Origin: Lacihabitans sp. CS3-21
Lineage (GTDB): Bacteria; Bacteroidota; Bacteroidia; Cytophagales; Spirosomataceae
NCBI RefSeq assembly: GCF_024343675.1
Contig: NZ_RJUD01000004.1
Location: 124,001-188,000, forward strand
DNA length: 64,000 bases
Direction of reading: 5' to 3'
Both the position numbers and the translations under genes were made by a program. Shown piece by piece: positions 8,147-15,769 of this stretch; position 1 is the stretch's first letter; each line of letters starts with the position of its first letter. Under the pieces are notes generated by a model, which had not been told where the DNA came from, did no database searches, and worked only from the letters and a program-made list of their open reading frames with translations.

Positions 8147-10024
8147 ATGGATTATTTCAAAGATTTAGCGGATTTACTAAAAATAGAGAAACTTGAAGAT
8201 CAAGCACAATATAAAAAACTTACAGAGTCGGCTTCTATCGGCGAAAGGCGGGCAAATGGCCTCACATGGTATCCTGTGGCCATCAGAGGGCAAGAGTTAG
8301 GCCGAGGAGACTATCTTACGGTAGAATTTGAACGCACCACACACCAAGACTTACCTCATCAGTTTAGGTTTGGAGTACCAGCGGTTTTGTTCTCCAATCA
8401 CGACGCAAAGATTGACAGACTCGATGGCACCATAACCTATCAAGGCGGAAATAGGCTCAAAATAAACTTCAGAACGGACGAATTACCAGATTGGAGCAGA
8501 GACGGCAAATTGGGTATTGATGTACTTTTTGATAATAATAGCTATGAAGAAATGTTTTCTGCTCTAAAAAAAGCTGAAAATGACGAAGCTGAAATTTCAA
8601 AGGTTTTGATAGGAGAAAAAGCCCCAACTTTTCACCTAAAAGAAAATAAATATCATAACGCTCACCTGAATACTTTTCAGAACGAAGCTGTTAATAATGT
8701 ACTCAATGCCAATCATTTGTCCATAATTCACGGACCTCCAGGAACTGGTAAAACTACGACTATCGTACAGGCAATTAAGGCATTAGTAGATAAGAAAAAT
8801 GAAAAAATCTTGGTGGTTGCTCCGAGCAATACTGCCGTCGATTTATTGACTGAAAAGTTAAGTGCCGCAGGTTTAAATGTAATTCGACTTGGAAATCCAG
8901 CTAGAGTTTCTGAAGATCTTCAAGCACAAACTGTGGAAGGTAAAATAAAAAATCATCCTTCGTTTAAAGATATAAAGACTTGGAAAAAGCAAGCCAATGA
9001 ATACAAAAACATGGCCCATAAATACAAGCGAAATTTCGGAAAAGCTGAAAGAGACCAACGGAAGGCATTGTTTGATGAAGCACACAAACTGATGAAGGAA
9101 GTGGAGAAAATTGAAGAATATATAATTGAGGATCTATCGAATAAAGCTCAGGTAGTTACGGCTACATTGGTGGGTTCCAATCATTATTCTATGAAAAACA
9201 TCATCTACGACACCGTTGTGATAGACGAAGCAGGTCAGGGAATAGAACCCGCTTGTTGGATTCCTATTTTGAAAGGCAAGAAATTGATTCTTGCTGGTGA
9301 CCATTGCCAGCTCCCTCCTACTATTAAGTCACAAGAAGCATCAGCGAAAGGCCTTTCAAACACCCTACTTGAAAAATTGACGGTAAAATATCCAGAGGCA
9401 GTCACACTGCTACAAACACAATATCGTATGAATGAACAAATTATGGCTCATTCATCAAAAACATTTTACGGCAATCTCTTGAAAGCTCACGAAAGTGTTG
9501 CCAGTCATCAATTAAGTGCTGCATATCCTCCAGTTCAATTTATAGACACTGCTGGTTGTGGATTTGAAGAAAAGTTAGAAGGTACAAGCTCCACTAATCC
9601 AGAAGAAGCGGCTTTTCTTGTCAAAAGATTAGAAGAACTGGTGAAAGATTTCGTTGAAAAAACGATGCCGAGTATAGCAGTTATCAGTCCATATAAGCAG
9701 CAGATTCAGTTATTGAAAGAATTCATCCATGCGTCCAGCATCCTCCAGCCATGGCAAAATAGTATAACCATTAATACCATCGATAGCTTCCAAGGCCAAG
9801 AGCGTGATGCCGTTTTTATATCCATGACAAGGTCAAATACCGATGGCGAAATAGGTTTTGTGGCTGATACTCGCCGTATGAATGTGGCCATGACGCGTGC
9901 CAGAAAACTATTGGTGGTAGTTGGTGATAGTGCAACAATTGGAAACTTCCCTTATTATTCTGATTTTATAGCTTATACAGAAAAAATACAAGCTTATAAA
10001 AGTGCATGGGAATTTATCAATTGA
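8147..10024 (+). CDS. Superfamily 1 DNA/RNA helicase, IGHMBP2/SMUBP-2-like AAA ATPase
   Basis: This 625-residue protein has the full set of UPF1-like SF1 helicase motifs: Walker A HGPPGTGKTTT (about 196-206), motif Ia VVAPSNTAVDLL, Walker B VVIDEAGQ (about 361-368), motif III LAGDHCQLPPT, motif IV LLQTQYRMN, motif V INTIDSFQGQERDAVF (about 542-557) and motif VI RRMNVAMTRARKLLVVVGD. An N-terminal beta-barrel-like region of about 150 residues precedes the ATPase core, as in SMUBP-2 relatives. It should unwind or translocate on nucleic acid using ATP. It is monocistronic here, divergent from satD across the dyad array, and ends 122 bp before the glycosyltransferase gene. Confidence 0.92.
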   Translation: MDYFKDLADLLKIEKLEDQAQYKKLTESASIGERRANGLTWYPVAIRGQELGRGDYLTVEFERTTHQDLPHQFRFGVPAVLFSNHDAKIDRLDGTITYQGGNRLKINFRTDELPDWSRDGKLGIDVLFDNNSYEEMFSALKKAENDEAEISKVLIGEKAPTFHLKENKYHNAHLNTFQNEAVNNVLNANHLSIIHGPPGTGKTTTIVQAIKALVDKKNEKILVVAPSNTAVDLLTEKLSAAGLNVIRLGNPARVSEDLQAQTVEGKIKNHPSFKDIKTWKKQANEYKNMAHKYKRNFGKAERDQRKALFDEAHKLMKEVEKIEEYIIEDLSNKAQVVTATLVGSNHYSMKNIIYDTVVIDEAGQGIEPACWIPILKGKKLILAGDHCQLPPTIKSQEASAKGLSNTLLEKLTVKYPEAVTLLQTQYRMNEQIMAHSSKTFYGNLLKAHESVASHQLSAAYPPVQFIDTAGCGFEEKLEGTSSTNPEEAAFLVKRLEELVKDFVEKTMPSIAVISPYKQQIQLLKEFIHASSILQPWQNSITINTIDSFQGQERDAVFISMTRSNTDGEIGFVADTRRMNVAMTRARKLLVVVGDSATIGNFPYYSDFIAYTEKIQAYKSAWEFIN

Positions 10025-10146
10025 ATAGGCATCGCTCGATAAATTTAACACTAAAAAATTGGTATAATTATTGAAACTACAACAAAAATTGTAATTATTG
10101 CATTTTAAATATAATTCATTCCCTCATACCATCTTAAGTAAATTAA

Positions 10147-11172
10147 ATGTCGACAACAACTCCGATACCTATAAGTATCTTAATTCCAGCCAGAAATGAA
10201 GCCAAAGGGATTAATCGCATGCTCAAATCCCTAGATACCTTAGATTATCCAAAGGAATATTTACAGATATTATTAGCAAATGACAATTCGACCGATGAAA
10301 CACTTAAGATAATGCAGGATTTTGCTGCTGAAAAACAATGGATTACGGTAGTTGATATTCCTGAAAGAAAACCAGACGAAGATTTAAAAGGCAAAACGAG
10401 AGTTTTGGCGATGCTGGCTCATCAAACCACAGGTAAATATTTATTTTTCACAGATGCTGATGTGGCCTTGCCAAGCCAATGGATCAATGGAATGCTTTCA
10501 GAACTTCAAAATAACCTCCCTAAAAGAGCCGATAATACGAAAGGGATTGGCGTAATGGTGGGCGTAACGGGCATGAAACACGATAGCTTTGCATCCACTA
10601 TGCAGGCCTTAGAGTGGTTTTGTGTAGTTACAGTCAATAAATTATTTTCTGATAGAAACATACCCACCACCGGCATGGGCAACAACATGGCTGTGCTAAA
10701 GGAAGCCTATTTTGAGGCTGGCGGTTATGAAAAAATCGGATTTAGTATTGTAGAAGATTACACTTTATACAAAAAAATAATCGCTGAAGGTTACGATTTC
10801 AGACAAGTTTTTATTCCTGAGGTGGTGGCATACACCGTACCACCAGAAGATTATTTTGAACAGCGAGACAGGTGGATTCAGGGTGCTATAGAATCTAATT
10901 CTGGCCCACTGTATTTGGGTATTATGCAAGCAATCTCTCTTCCTTTATATGCCACAATAGCCTTTTTTTCATGGAAAGCTGCTCTGACGGTTTTTCTAAT
11001 TACTTTTAGTTTTTATAGTTTTTTAGTATTGCGGTTTGAAGCTAGGCTCAAGTTATCTGGATATACTAAATATTTGCCTCTTTTTGCCCTCTATTTACCC
11101 ACTTCATGGTTACTACAGTTTTTACACTATCTATTTGCTAAAAAAATAGTTTGGAAAGGCAGAGATTATTGA
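10147..11172 (+). CDS. Family 2 glycosyltransferase, membrane-anchored
   Basis: The 341-residue protein opens with a GT-A fold (ISILIPARNEAKGINRMLKSL, about 9-29; NDNSTDETLKIM). The metal-binding DxD is in FTDADVALPSQW (about 100). The acceptor-side IVEDYTLYKKI and QRDRWIQGA (a Q-x-x-R-W motif) are characteristic of processive or lipid-directed GT2 enzymes. Two or three hydrophobic segments lie in the C-terminal 90 residues (LYATIAFFSWKAALTVFLITF). It probably transfers a hexose to a lipid or polymer acceptor at the inner membrane face. Donor and acceptor are unknown, and no neighbouring polysaccharide genes define them. Confidence 0.88.
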   Translation: MSTTTPIPISILIPARNEAKGINRMLKSLDTLDYPKEYLQILLANDNSTDETLKIMQDFAAEKQWITVVDIPERKPDEDLKGKTRVLAMLAHQTTGKYLFFTDADVALPSQWINGMLSELQNNLPKRADNTKGIGVMVGVTGMKHDSFASTMQALEWFCVVTVNKLFSDRNIPTTGMGNNMAVLKEAYFEAGGYEKIGFSIVEDYTLYKKIIAEGYDFRQVFIPEVVAYTVPPEDYFEQRDRWIQGAIESNSGPLYLGIMQAISLPLYATIAFFSWKAALTVFLITFSFYSFLVLRFEARLKLSGYTKYLPLFALYLPTSWLLQFLHYLFAKKIVWKGRDY

Positions 11173-11230
11173 AATATCAAATCTGAAATTGTATTTGATA
11201 TAAATATTTTCTCTTTTTTTATTCGAAAAA

Positions 11231-11740
11231 ATGAATTCTGAAGTAGATTTTTATCATTTTTGCAAATATTTCCAAAAACGAATGAGGGCATTAGAATTAA
11301 TCATCGACAATCTTGACACTGTTTTTCGCGGCGACGCATGGCATGGCCCTTCTGTCATGGAAATTATCAATAGTTTACCATTAGAAAAGGTCACGCAGTT
11401 TCAGAACTTTTCAAGTCAAACTATAGCTCAGCACATTTATCATTTGGCCGCTTGGAGAAAGTTTACCATCGAAAAACTCAATGACAATATCCACTATAGC
11501 CTCGAAACTGAAGAAGACAATTGGGGACCTACGGAATATAATAATCCCGAAAAATTCAATGAATTGGTTGAGTTTTTGAAAAATCAGCATTTTGCTTTGA
11601 TAACTGAGTTGGAAAAATATGATGATGATATTTTGGAGAAAAACGTACCTGGAGAATACTATAATTTTTATAAACTACTAAACGGATTGATTCAACACGA
11701 CACCTACCACTTGGGTATGATATGGGTGTTGTGGCAATAA
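11231..11740 (+). CDS. DinB family protein (first of a tandem pair)
   Basis: This 169-residue protein has the four-helix DinB fold. Metal-ligand histidines are visible in AQHIYHLAAWRKF (about 74-86) and in LIQHDTYHLGMIWVLW near the C-terminus. Members use a three-His metal site, and many act as thiol-dependent transferases. The AWHGPSV segment (about 37-43) is shared with the next gene, so the two are tandem paralogues, 13 bp apart. This copy ends abruptly at the last helix, about 15 residues shorter than its neighbour. The substrate is unknown. Confidence 0.85.
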   Translation: MNSEVDFYHFCKYFQKRMRALELIIDNLDTVFRGDAWHGPSVMEIINSLPLEKVTQFQNFSSQTIAQHIYHLAAWRKFTIEKLNDNIHYSLETEEDNWGPTEYNNPEKFNELVEFLKNQHFALITELEKYDDDILEKNVPGEYYNFYKLLNGLIQHDTYHLGMIWVLWQ

Positions 11741-11753
11741 AAACCTTGTTGAT

Positions 11754-12311
11754 ATGGCGAACAATACAAACATTAACATCGAAAATTTAAAAAATCTTTT
11801 TAATACCGCATTTCATGGTGGAGCTTGGCATGGTCCATCGGTTTTGGAACTAGCCAAAGGTCTAACGGTAAAAGAAGCCTCTTTTTCAGCTGGCAATATT
11901 CATAATATAGCCGAACTTTTATATCACATTACAAGTTGGAGGCTGTTTGCAGTAAAAAAAATGCAAGGTGACGAAAATTATAATATTTCAGACGAAAAGG
12001 CAAACTGGGGAAATATCGGTAAAATTGATCAGTTTGAGCTGGAGACACTCATGATGGAACTTACCCTCAGCCACGACGAACTCATAAAAGAACTTGAAAC
12101 AAAGGAAGATTCGTTTTTGCAAGAAATAGTACCTGGTGCTGAATATAACTTCAATACGCTTCTAAATGGAATTATCCACCACGATTTATACCATTCTGGA
12201 CAAATAGCCATTATTAAGAAATTAGCCAGCAAAGGTGGAAAGGCAGTCGGTGACGATTACACCGAAAGTAGCCGATATTTTGAGGATGATTTAGAAGACG
12301 ATTTTATCTAA
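11754..12311 (+). CDS. DinB family protein (second of a tandem pair)
   Basis: The 185-residue protein is a paralogue of the preceding gene: FHGGAWHGPSVLEL (about 17-30), ELLYHITSWRLF (about 60-71) and GIIHHDLYHSGQIAIIKKL near residue 150 align with the same blocks. The His of LYHITSW and the H-x3-H of HHDLYH supply the usual three-His metal centre. An acidic C-terminal tail (EDDLEDDF) is an extra feature. It is probably co-transcribed with its neighbour and is followed by a strong hairpin terminator at 12326-12367. A bacillithiol- or other thiol-transferase role is possible, but only from family knowledge. Confidence 0.87.
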   Translation: MANNTNINIENLKNLFNTAFHGGAWHGPSVLELAKGLTVKEASFSAGNIHNIAELLYHITSWRLFAVKKMQGDENYNISDEKANWGNIGKIDQFELETLMMELTLSHDELIKELETKEDSFLQEIVPGAEYNFNTLLNGIIHHDLYHSGQIAIIKKLASKGGKAVGDDYTESSRYFEDDLEDDFI

Positions 12312-12325
12312 TAATAAGAATTCAT

Positions 12326-12367
12326 AAAAAAGCCCTCCAAAGTTTTTATATTTTGGAAGGCTTTTTA
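12326..12367. terminator. Bidirectional intrinsic terminator
   Basis: Arms at 12326-12341 and 12351-12366 (AAAAAGCCCTCCAAAG against TTTTGGAAGGCTTTTT) pair over most of their length, with A and T runs on either side. It serves the DinB pair on the plus strand and the DUF2147 gene on the minus strand. Confidence 0.85.
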
Positions 12368-12387
12368 GTTTCTGTTGATTTCAAAAA

Positions 12388-12816
12388 TCAATCTGCCTTT
12401 GTAAACTTTGAGGTTTTACCAATGAGCGATATTCCAATATATCCTCTTACATCCAATTGAGTCGGACTTACCAACTTCATATTGCTAGAATACGTTTTTC
12501 CACTTTTGGGGTCATAAATAGTCCCGTCTGTCCATGCTTTTTCACCATCTTTTTCAAAATTTTTCAAAAAAACCAAACCCAATAGTGGAGCACTCTTAAG
12601 TTTGTCATTTGGATTAAATTCGTCCGTACGGGGCTTTCCGTTTTTATTTGGATCTTTTAGCCAAACTATTTTTCCAAATAATTTACCATTTGTTTCATAA
12701 AACTGAAGCTTAGCACTTTTTTCGTCGTTATACCAAGTACCTTTGGTGATGTCTTGTGCAGATAACTTAAACACGAGTACTAAAACGAGAACGAACACAG
12801 AAAATAATTTTTTCAT
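12388..12816 (-). CDS. DUF2147 domain-containing secreted protein
   Basis: This 142-residue protein has a cleavable signal peptide (FSVFVLVLVLVFKLSAQ, about 4-20) and then a single DUF2147 beta-barrel-like domain: GTWYNDEKSAKLQFYETNGKL, KIVWLKDPN, GLVFLKNFEKDGEKAWTDGTIYDPKSGKTY and the closing LDVRGYIGISLIGKT. The family is periplasmic or outer-membrane associated with no established activity. It is the last gene of the trpS-PAP2-DUF2147 operon, its ATG overlapping the PAP2 stop in ATGA, and it ends at the terminator at 12326-12367. Confidence 0.9.
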   Translation of the reverse strand: MKKLFSVFVLVLVLVFKLSAQDITKGTWYNDEKSAKLQFYETNGKLFGKIVWLKDPNKNGKPRTDEFNPNDKLKSAPLLGLVFLKNFEKDGEKAWTDGTIYDPKSGKTYSSNMKLVSPTQLDVRGYIGISLIGKTSKFTKAD

Positions 12817-13361
12817 TTGGTTATTGATTTGTTTATTTCAAAAATAAGGGTTGATATTAAAATTCCAATAAAGCTTCCCAAAAAAACATCTATTGGAAAA
12901 TGAACTCCGAGATATATACGACTGTAACTAACGATTATTGCCCAGCACAAAAGGAAATATGTCCAGAAATTCCTCTGGCCAAATATTTTATAAATACTAA
13001 AAAACAAAGCAAAACTATTGGCTGCATGTGAGCTAACAAATCCATATTTGCCGCCGCAATTTCCTACCAGAATCATTTCACTTAAAAAATCATGACAAGG
13101 CCTAAGTCTTTGAAAATAAGGCTTCATTATACCCGAAGCAATAAAGTCACTTAAGCCAACAGCCAACAAAATGAATACTACATATTTCAAACCATCTTTT
13201 GAGCCATAGTTTTTGAATAAATATACAACTATGATAAAATACAAAGGAATCCATACTTTAGATTTTGAAAAAAACAGCATTAAAGCATCCAGCCAAGTGG
13301 TATGGAATCCATTGAGATATAGAAATAACTGCTTATCAAATTCTAAAATAGTTTCAATCAA
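12813..13361 (-). CDS. PAP2 family phosphatase, integral membrane
   Basis: The 182-residue protein has about five membrane segments and the three acid-phosphatase motifs: K-x6-RP as KPYFQRLRP (about 80-88), the His motif GFVSSHAAN (about 107-115) and SRIYLGVHFPIDVFLG (about 147-162). It should hydrolyse a membrane-lipid or polyprenyl phosphate on the outer face of the inner membrane. The start is a TTG at 13361, two bases after the trpS stop; no ATG occurs before residue 27, and MIETILEFDKQLF fits the family N-terminus, so a TTG start is likely. It sits between trpS and DUF2147 in an operon. Confidence 0.88.
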   Translation of the reverse strand: MIETILEFDKQLFLYLNGFHTTWLDALMLFFSKSKVWIPLYFIIVVYLFKNYGSKDGLKYVVFILLAVGLSDFIASGIMKPYFQRLRPCHDFLSEMILVGNCGGKYGFVSSHAANSFALFFSIYKIFGQRNFWTYFLLCWAIIVSYSRIYLGVHFPIDVFLGSFIGILISTLIFEINKSITK

Positions 13362-13363
13362 TT

Positions 13364-14338
13364 TTATGCGAATTTTAATAGTTTTCTTACTTCATCCATA
13401 GTTTGAGCGGCTATTTCTTTTGCTTTTGCTTCACCGTTTCTGAGTTTTGCTTCCAACTCTTCTGGATTTTCCATGTAAAAATCAAAAACCTCTCTTTGTT
13501 TTTTGTACCTAGAAAGAATCAACTCTAAGAATTCCTTTTTAGCATGACCATAACCATAACCACCAGCTATATATTTTTCTCGCATGGCAGCAATCTGACT
13601 TTCGTCCGCCAAAAAAGAGTATAATTTAAAAACTATACAAGTATCAGGATTTTTCGGTTCTTCCAAAGGTGTGGCGTCGGTTACAATTCTTTTTATTTGC
13701 TTGTCCAGTTCTTTCTCAGGCAAAAATATGTCAATGTAGTTGTTATAAGATTTACTCATTTTCTGACCGTCGATGCCAGGAATGGTCATTACTGACTCAT
13801 TAATCAATGGCTCCGGCAAAACAAATACTTCTCCAAAAACTCTATTGAATGTGGCAGCTATGTCTTTAGACATCTCTAAATGCTGTTTTTGGTCTTTACC
13901 AACAGGCACAAAATTCGCCTGATATAGTACAATATCTGCGGCTTGCAACACAGGGTAAGTAAACAATCCTGCATTTACATCCGATAATTTGTCTGATTTT
14001 TCTTTGAAAGAATGGGCATTGGCAAGCATTGGATATGGCGTGAGACAACTCAAATACCACAAAAGTTCGGTATGAAATCCAGCTAAGCGAGATTGCCTAT
14101 AAAAAAAGTTTTTTTCAGCGTCAAATCCACAAGCTAACCAAGCTGAAGCCACAGCCGAGGTATTGGCTTGCAACAAAGCCGCATCTTTTACGGTTGTTAA
14201 AGAGTGTAAGTCGGCTATAAAAAGGAAGGACTCGTTTTCGGGATTTTGTGACAAAGCCACAGCAGGCTCTATGGCCCCCAAAATATTCCCTAAATGTGGC
14301 CTTCCGCTTGCTTGTATTCCAGTTAAAATTCTAGACAT
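13364..14338 (-). CDS. trpS: Tryptophan--tRNA ligase
   Basis: The 324-residue class I aminoacyl-tRNA synthetase charges tRNA-Trp with tryptophan in the cytoplasm. The HIGH-type signature is RPHLGNILGA (about 13-22) after TGIQASG, and the KMSKS loop is GIDGQKMSKSYNN near residue 193. The length is normal for bacterial TrpS. It is the first gene of a three-gene operon with a PAP2 phosphatase and DUF2147. A TAnnTTTG element on the minus strand at 14380-14373 lies 35 bases before the ATG, though without a well-placed TTG. No attenuator or T-box was seen. Confidence 0.96.
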   Translation of the reverse strand: MSRILTGIQASGRPHLGNILGAIEPAVALSQNPENESFLFIADLHSLTTVKDAALLQANTSAVASAWLACGFDAEKNFFYRQSRLAGFHTELLWYLSCLTPYPMLANAHSFKEKSDKLSDVNAGLFTYPVLQAADIVLYQANFVPVGKDQKQHLEMSKDIAATFNRVFGEVFVLPEPLINESVMTIPGIDGQKMSKSYNNYIDIFLPEKELDKQIKRIVTDATPLEEPKNPDTCIVFKLYSFLADESQIAAMREKYIAGGYGYGHAKKEFLELILSRYKKQREVFDFYMENPEELEAKLRNGEAKAKEIAAQTMDEVRKLLKFA

Positions 14339-14392
14339 TTTTTATTTTCGCTTTTTTAATCTTACTTTTTCACAAAATTAGACATTTATTAT

Positions 14393-15061
14393 ATGATAAG
14401 AGAAGCTACTTTTGAATTTTTGAGAAATTTAGAAGAAAACAACAACCGTGAGTGGTTCACCGAAAATCGGACTATTTATGAGCAAGCCAAAGCCGATTTT
14501 GCAGAATTCAGCGATACAATGCTTGGAAAACTAAAAGAAATAGAGCCTGATTTTGGTAATACCCAGGTGAAGGACTGTATTTTCAGGATTAATAGAGACA
14601 TTAGATTTTCGAAAAACAAAGCCCCTTATAAAAATAATTTTTCCGTAGCATTTGGTCCGGGCGGAAGACATTCTGGTAGAATAGACTACTATTTTCAATT
14701 ACAAAACAACGAGACCTTTATTGGTGCTGGCATGTGGCAGCCCTCTACTACCAACTTGGCAAAGTTTCGTCAGGAATTAGATTATAATCCCGAACTTCTA
14801 AAAGGAATAATCGAGGACCCAAAATTCAAACGTACTTTTCCTGTAATCCATGGCGAAAAACTTAAAAGGCCACCCAAAAATTACTCAGAGAATCATCCTG
14901 AGATAGAATTATTAAAGTGCAAAGAGTTATTTTTTGTTCGTAAATATCCTAACGTTGAAATTTTAAAAACCGACTTTGCTGACGTACTTTTTGAACACAT
15001 GAAAGTTATCAAGCCCTACATTCATTATCTCAATGATTTGTTCTTCTCTGAAAATTGTTGA
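14393..15061 (+). CDS. DUF2461 (TIGR02453) family protein
   Basis: This 222-residue protein spans the DUF2461 family: TFEFLRNLEENNNREWFTENRTIYEQAK at the N-terminus, the conserved KDCIFRINRDIRFSKNKAPYKNNF block (about 60-83), and FYFQL-like YYFQLQNNETFIGAGMW. The function is unknown. It has no signal peptide or membrane helix, so it is cytoplasmic. It is divergent from trpS with 54 bp between the two start codons and appears monocistronic. The 291 bases after it contain only AT-rich sequence with one 17-bp inverted repeat at 15187-15203. Confidence 0.92.
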   Translation: MIREATFEFLRNLEENNNREWFTENRTIYEQAKADFAEFSDTMLGKLKEIEPDFGNTQVKDCIFRINRDIRFSKNKAPYKNNFSVAFGPGGRHSGRIDYYFQLQNNETFIGAGMWQPSTTNLAKFRQELDYNPELLKGIIEDPKFKRTFPVIHGEKLKRPPKNYSENHPEIELLKCKELFFVRKYPNVEILKTDFADVLFEHMKVIKPYIHYLNDLFFSENC

Positions 15062-15299
15062 ATCAAAATTAAATATTGCTATTGAATCAAATTGCCAAAT
15101 ATATTGTAAAAATGAGCATAGTTTGATTTTAGAACCTGGCAGCCGTTATTTTAACCTCAAAATGGGTAAAATTTAATTTTATTTATAAAAATGACTCATT
15201 TTTAATTGCATTATTCCAATTTTTTTATATATTTTTTGAATTATTAGTAATTTTTTAACCTATTTTTTCTTTTTTCACCAAAATTATATTTCGTTTTAT

Positions 15300-15331
15300 T
15301 TGGAAATAGCCAAATCAATCGCTTAAATTTG
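15300..15331 (+). promoter_or_regulatory. Probable promoter of the small membrane protein gene
   Basis: TTG at 15300-15302 and TAAATTTG at 15324-15331 form a TTG-N21-TAnnTTTG promoter, spacing two bases longer than the optimum, 21 bases before the ATG at 15353. Confidence 0.5.
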
Positions 15332-15352
15332 TATCAACAAAACGACATATAA

Positions 15353-15643
15353 ATGAGAAATTCAATTGAAAAAGACGGGTATAAATTATTGTTTGGCATT
15401 TTAACTTTCTTCGGTATAGTTCTTGCCATCGTCTCTACTTTATTATTCATTGACTTGAGGGGTTTCGCTCCAAAAACTTTGAGTGTTTCTTCTTCTCTGT
15501 TGTTCTTATTAATTGGTGTTACTTTGTGGCTTCGTACTGAATATTTGAAACTTTACAATATCAATCAATATCAAACCAAAAGAATTCCAATGTGGTTTTC
15601 GGCTGGTGCTTTTATTTTGGTTGGAATATTTTTATTGGCATAA
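15353..15643 (+). CDS. Small three-helix membrane protein of unknown function
   Basis: I do not recognise this 96-residue protein. It has a charged start (MRNSIEKDGYK), three hydrophobic segments at about 12-33, 43-59 and 78-95, and a basic loop (YQTKRIP) before the last. It has its own probable promoter and a strong terminator just downstream, so it is an independent single-gene transcript. That arrangement, the normal codon use and a clean ATG support a real gene. Confidence 0.75.
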   Translation: MRNSIEKDGYKLLFGILTFFGIVLAIVSTLLFIDLRGFAPKTLSVSSSLLFLLIGVTLWLRTEYLKLYNINQYQTKRIPMWFSAGAFILVGIFLLA

Positions 15644-15670
15644 CCTATTTTTACCTATATATTGTACTTT

Positions 15671-15694
15671 AAAGAGGCTCAGGCCTCTTTTTTT
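15671..15694 (+). terminator. Intrinsic terminator
   Basis: AAAGAGGC and GCCTCTTT pair around a TCAG loop and are followed by a T run, 28 bases after the small membrane protein gene. Confidence 0.88.
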
Positions 15695-15769
15695 ATGCAT
15701 TTTTTTATGATTTCTTAAACCTACTCTGGAGATATTGGGTTATAATGTTTATAATATTATACATCTAAA

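Noticed and set aside
15187-15203. Inverted repeat AAAAATGACTCATTTTT after the DUF2461 gene as a terminator
   Set aside because: The stem is AT-rich, the loop is too small and no T run follows.
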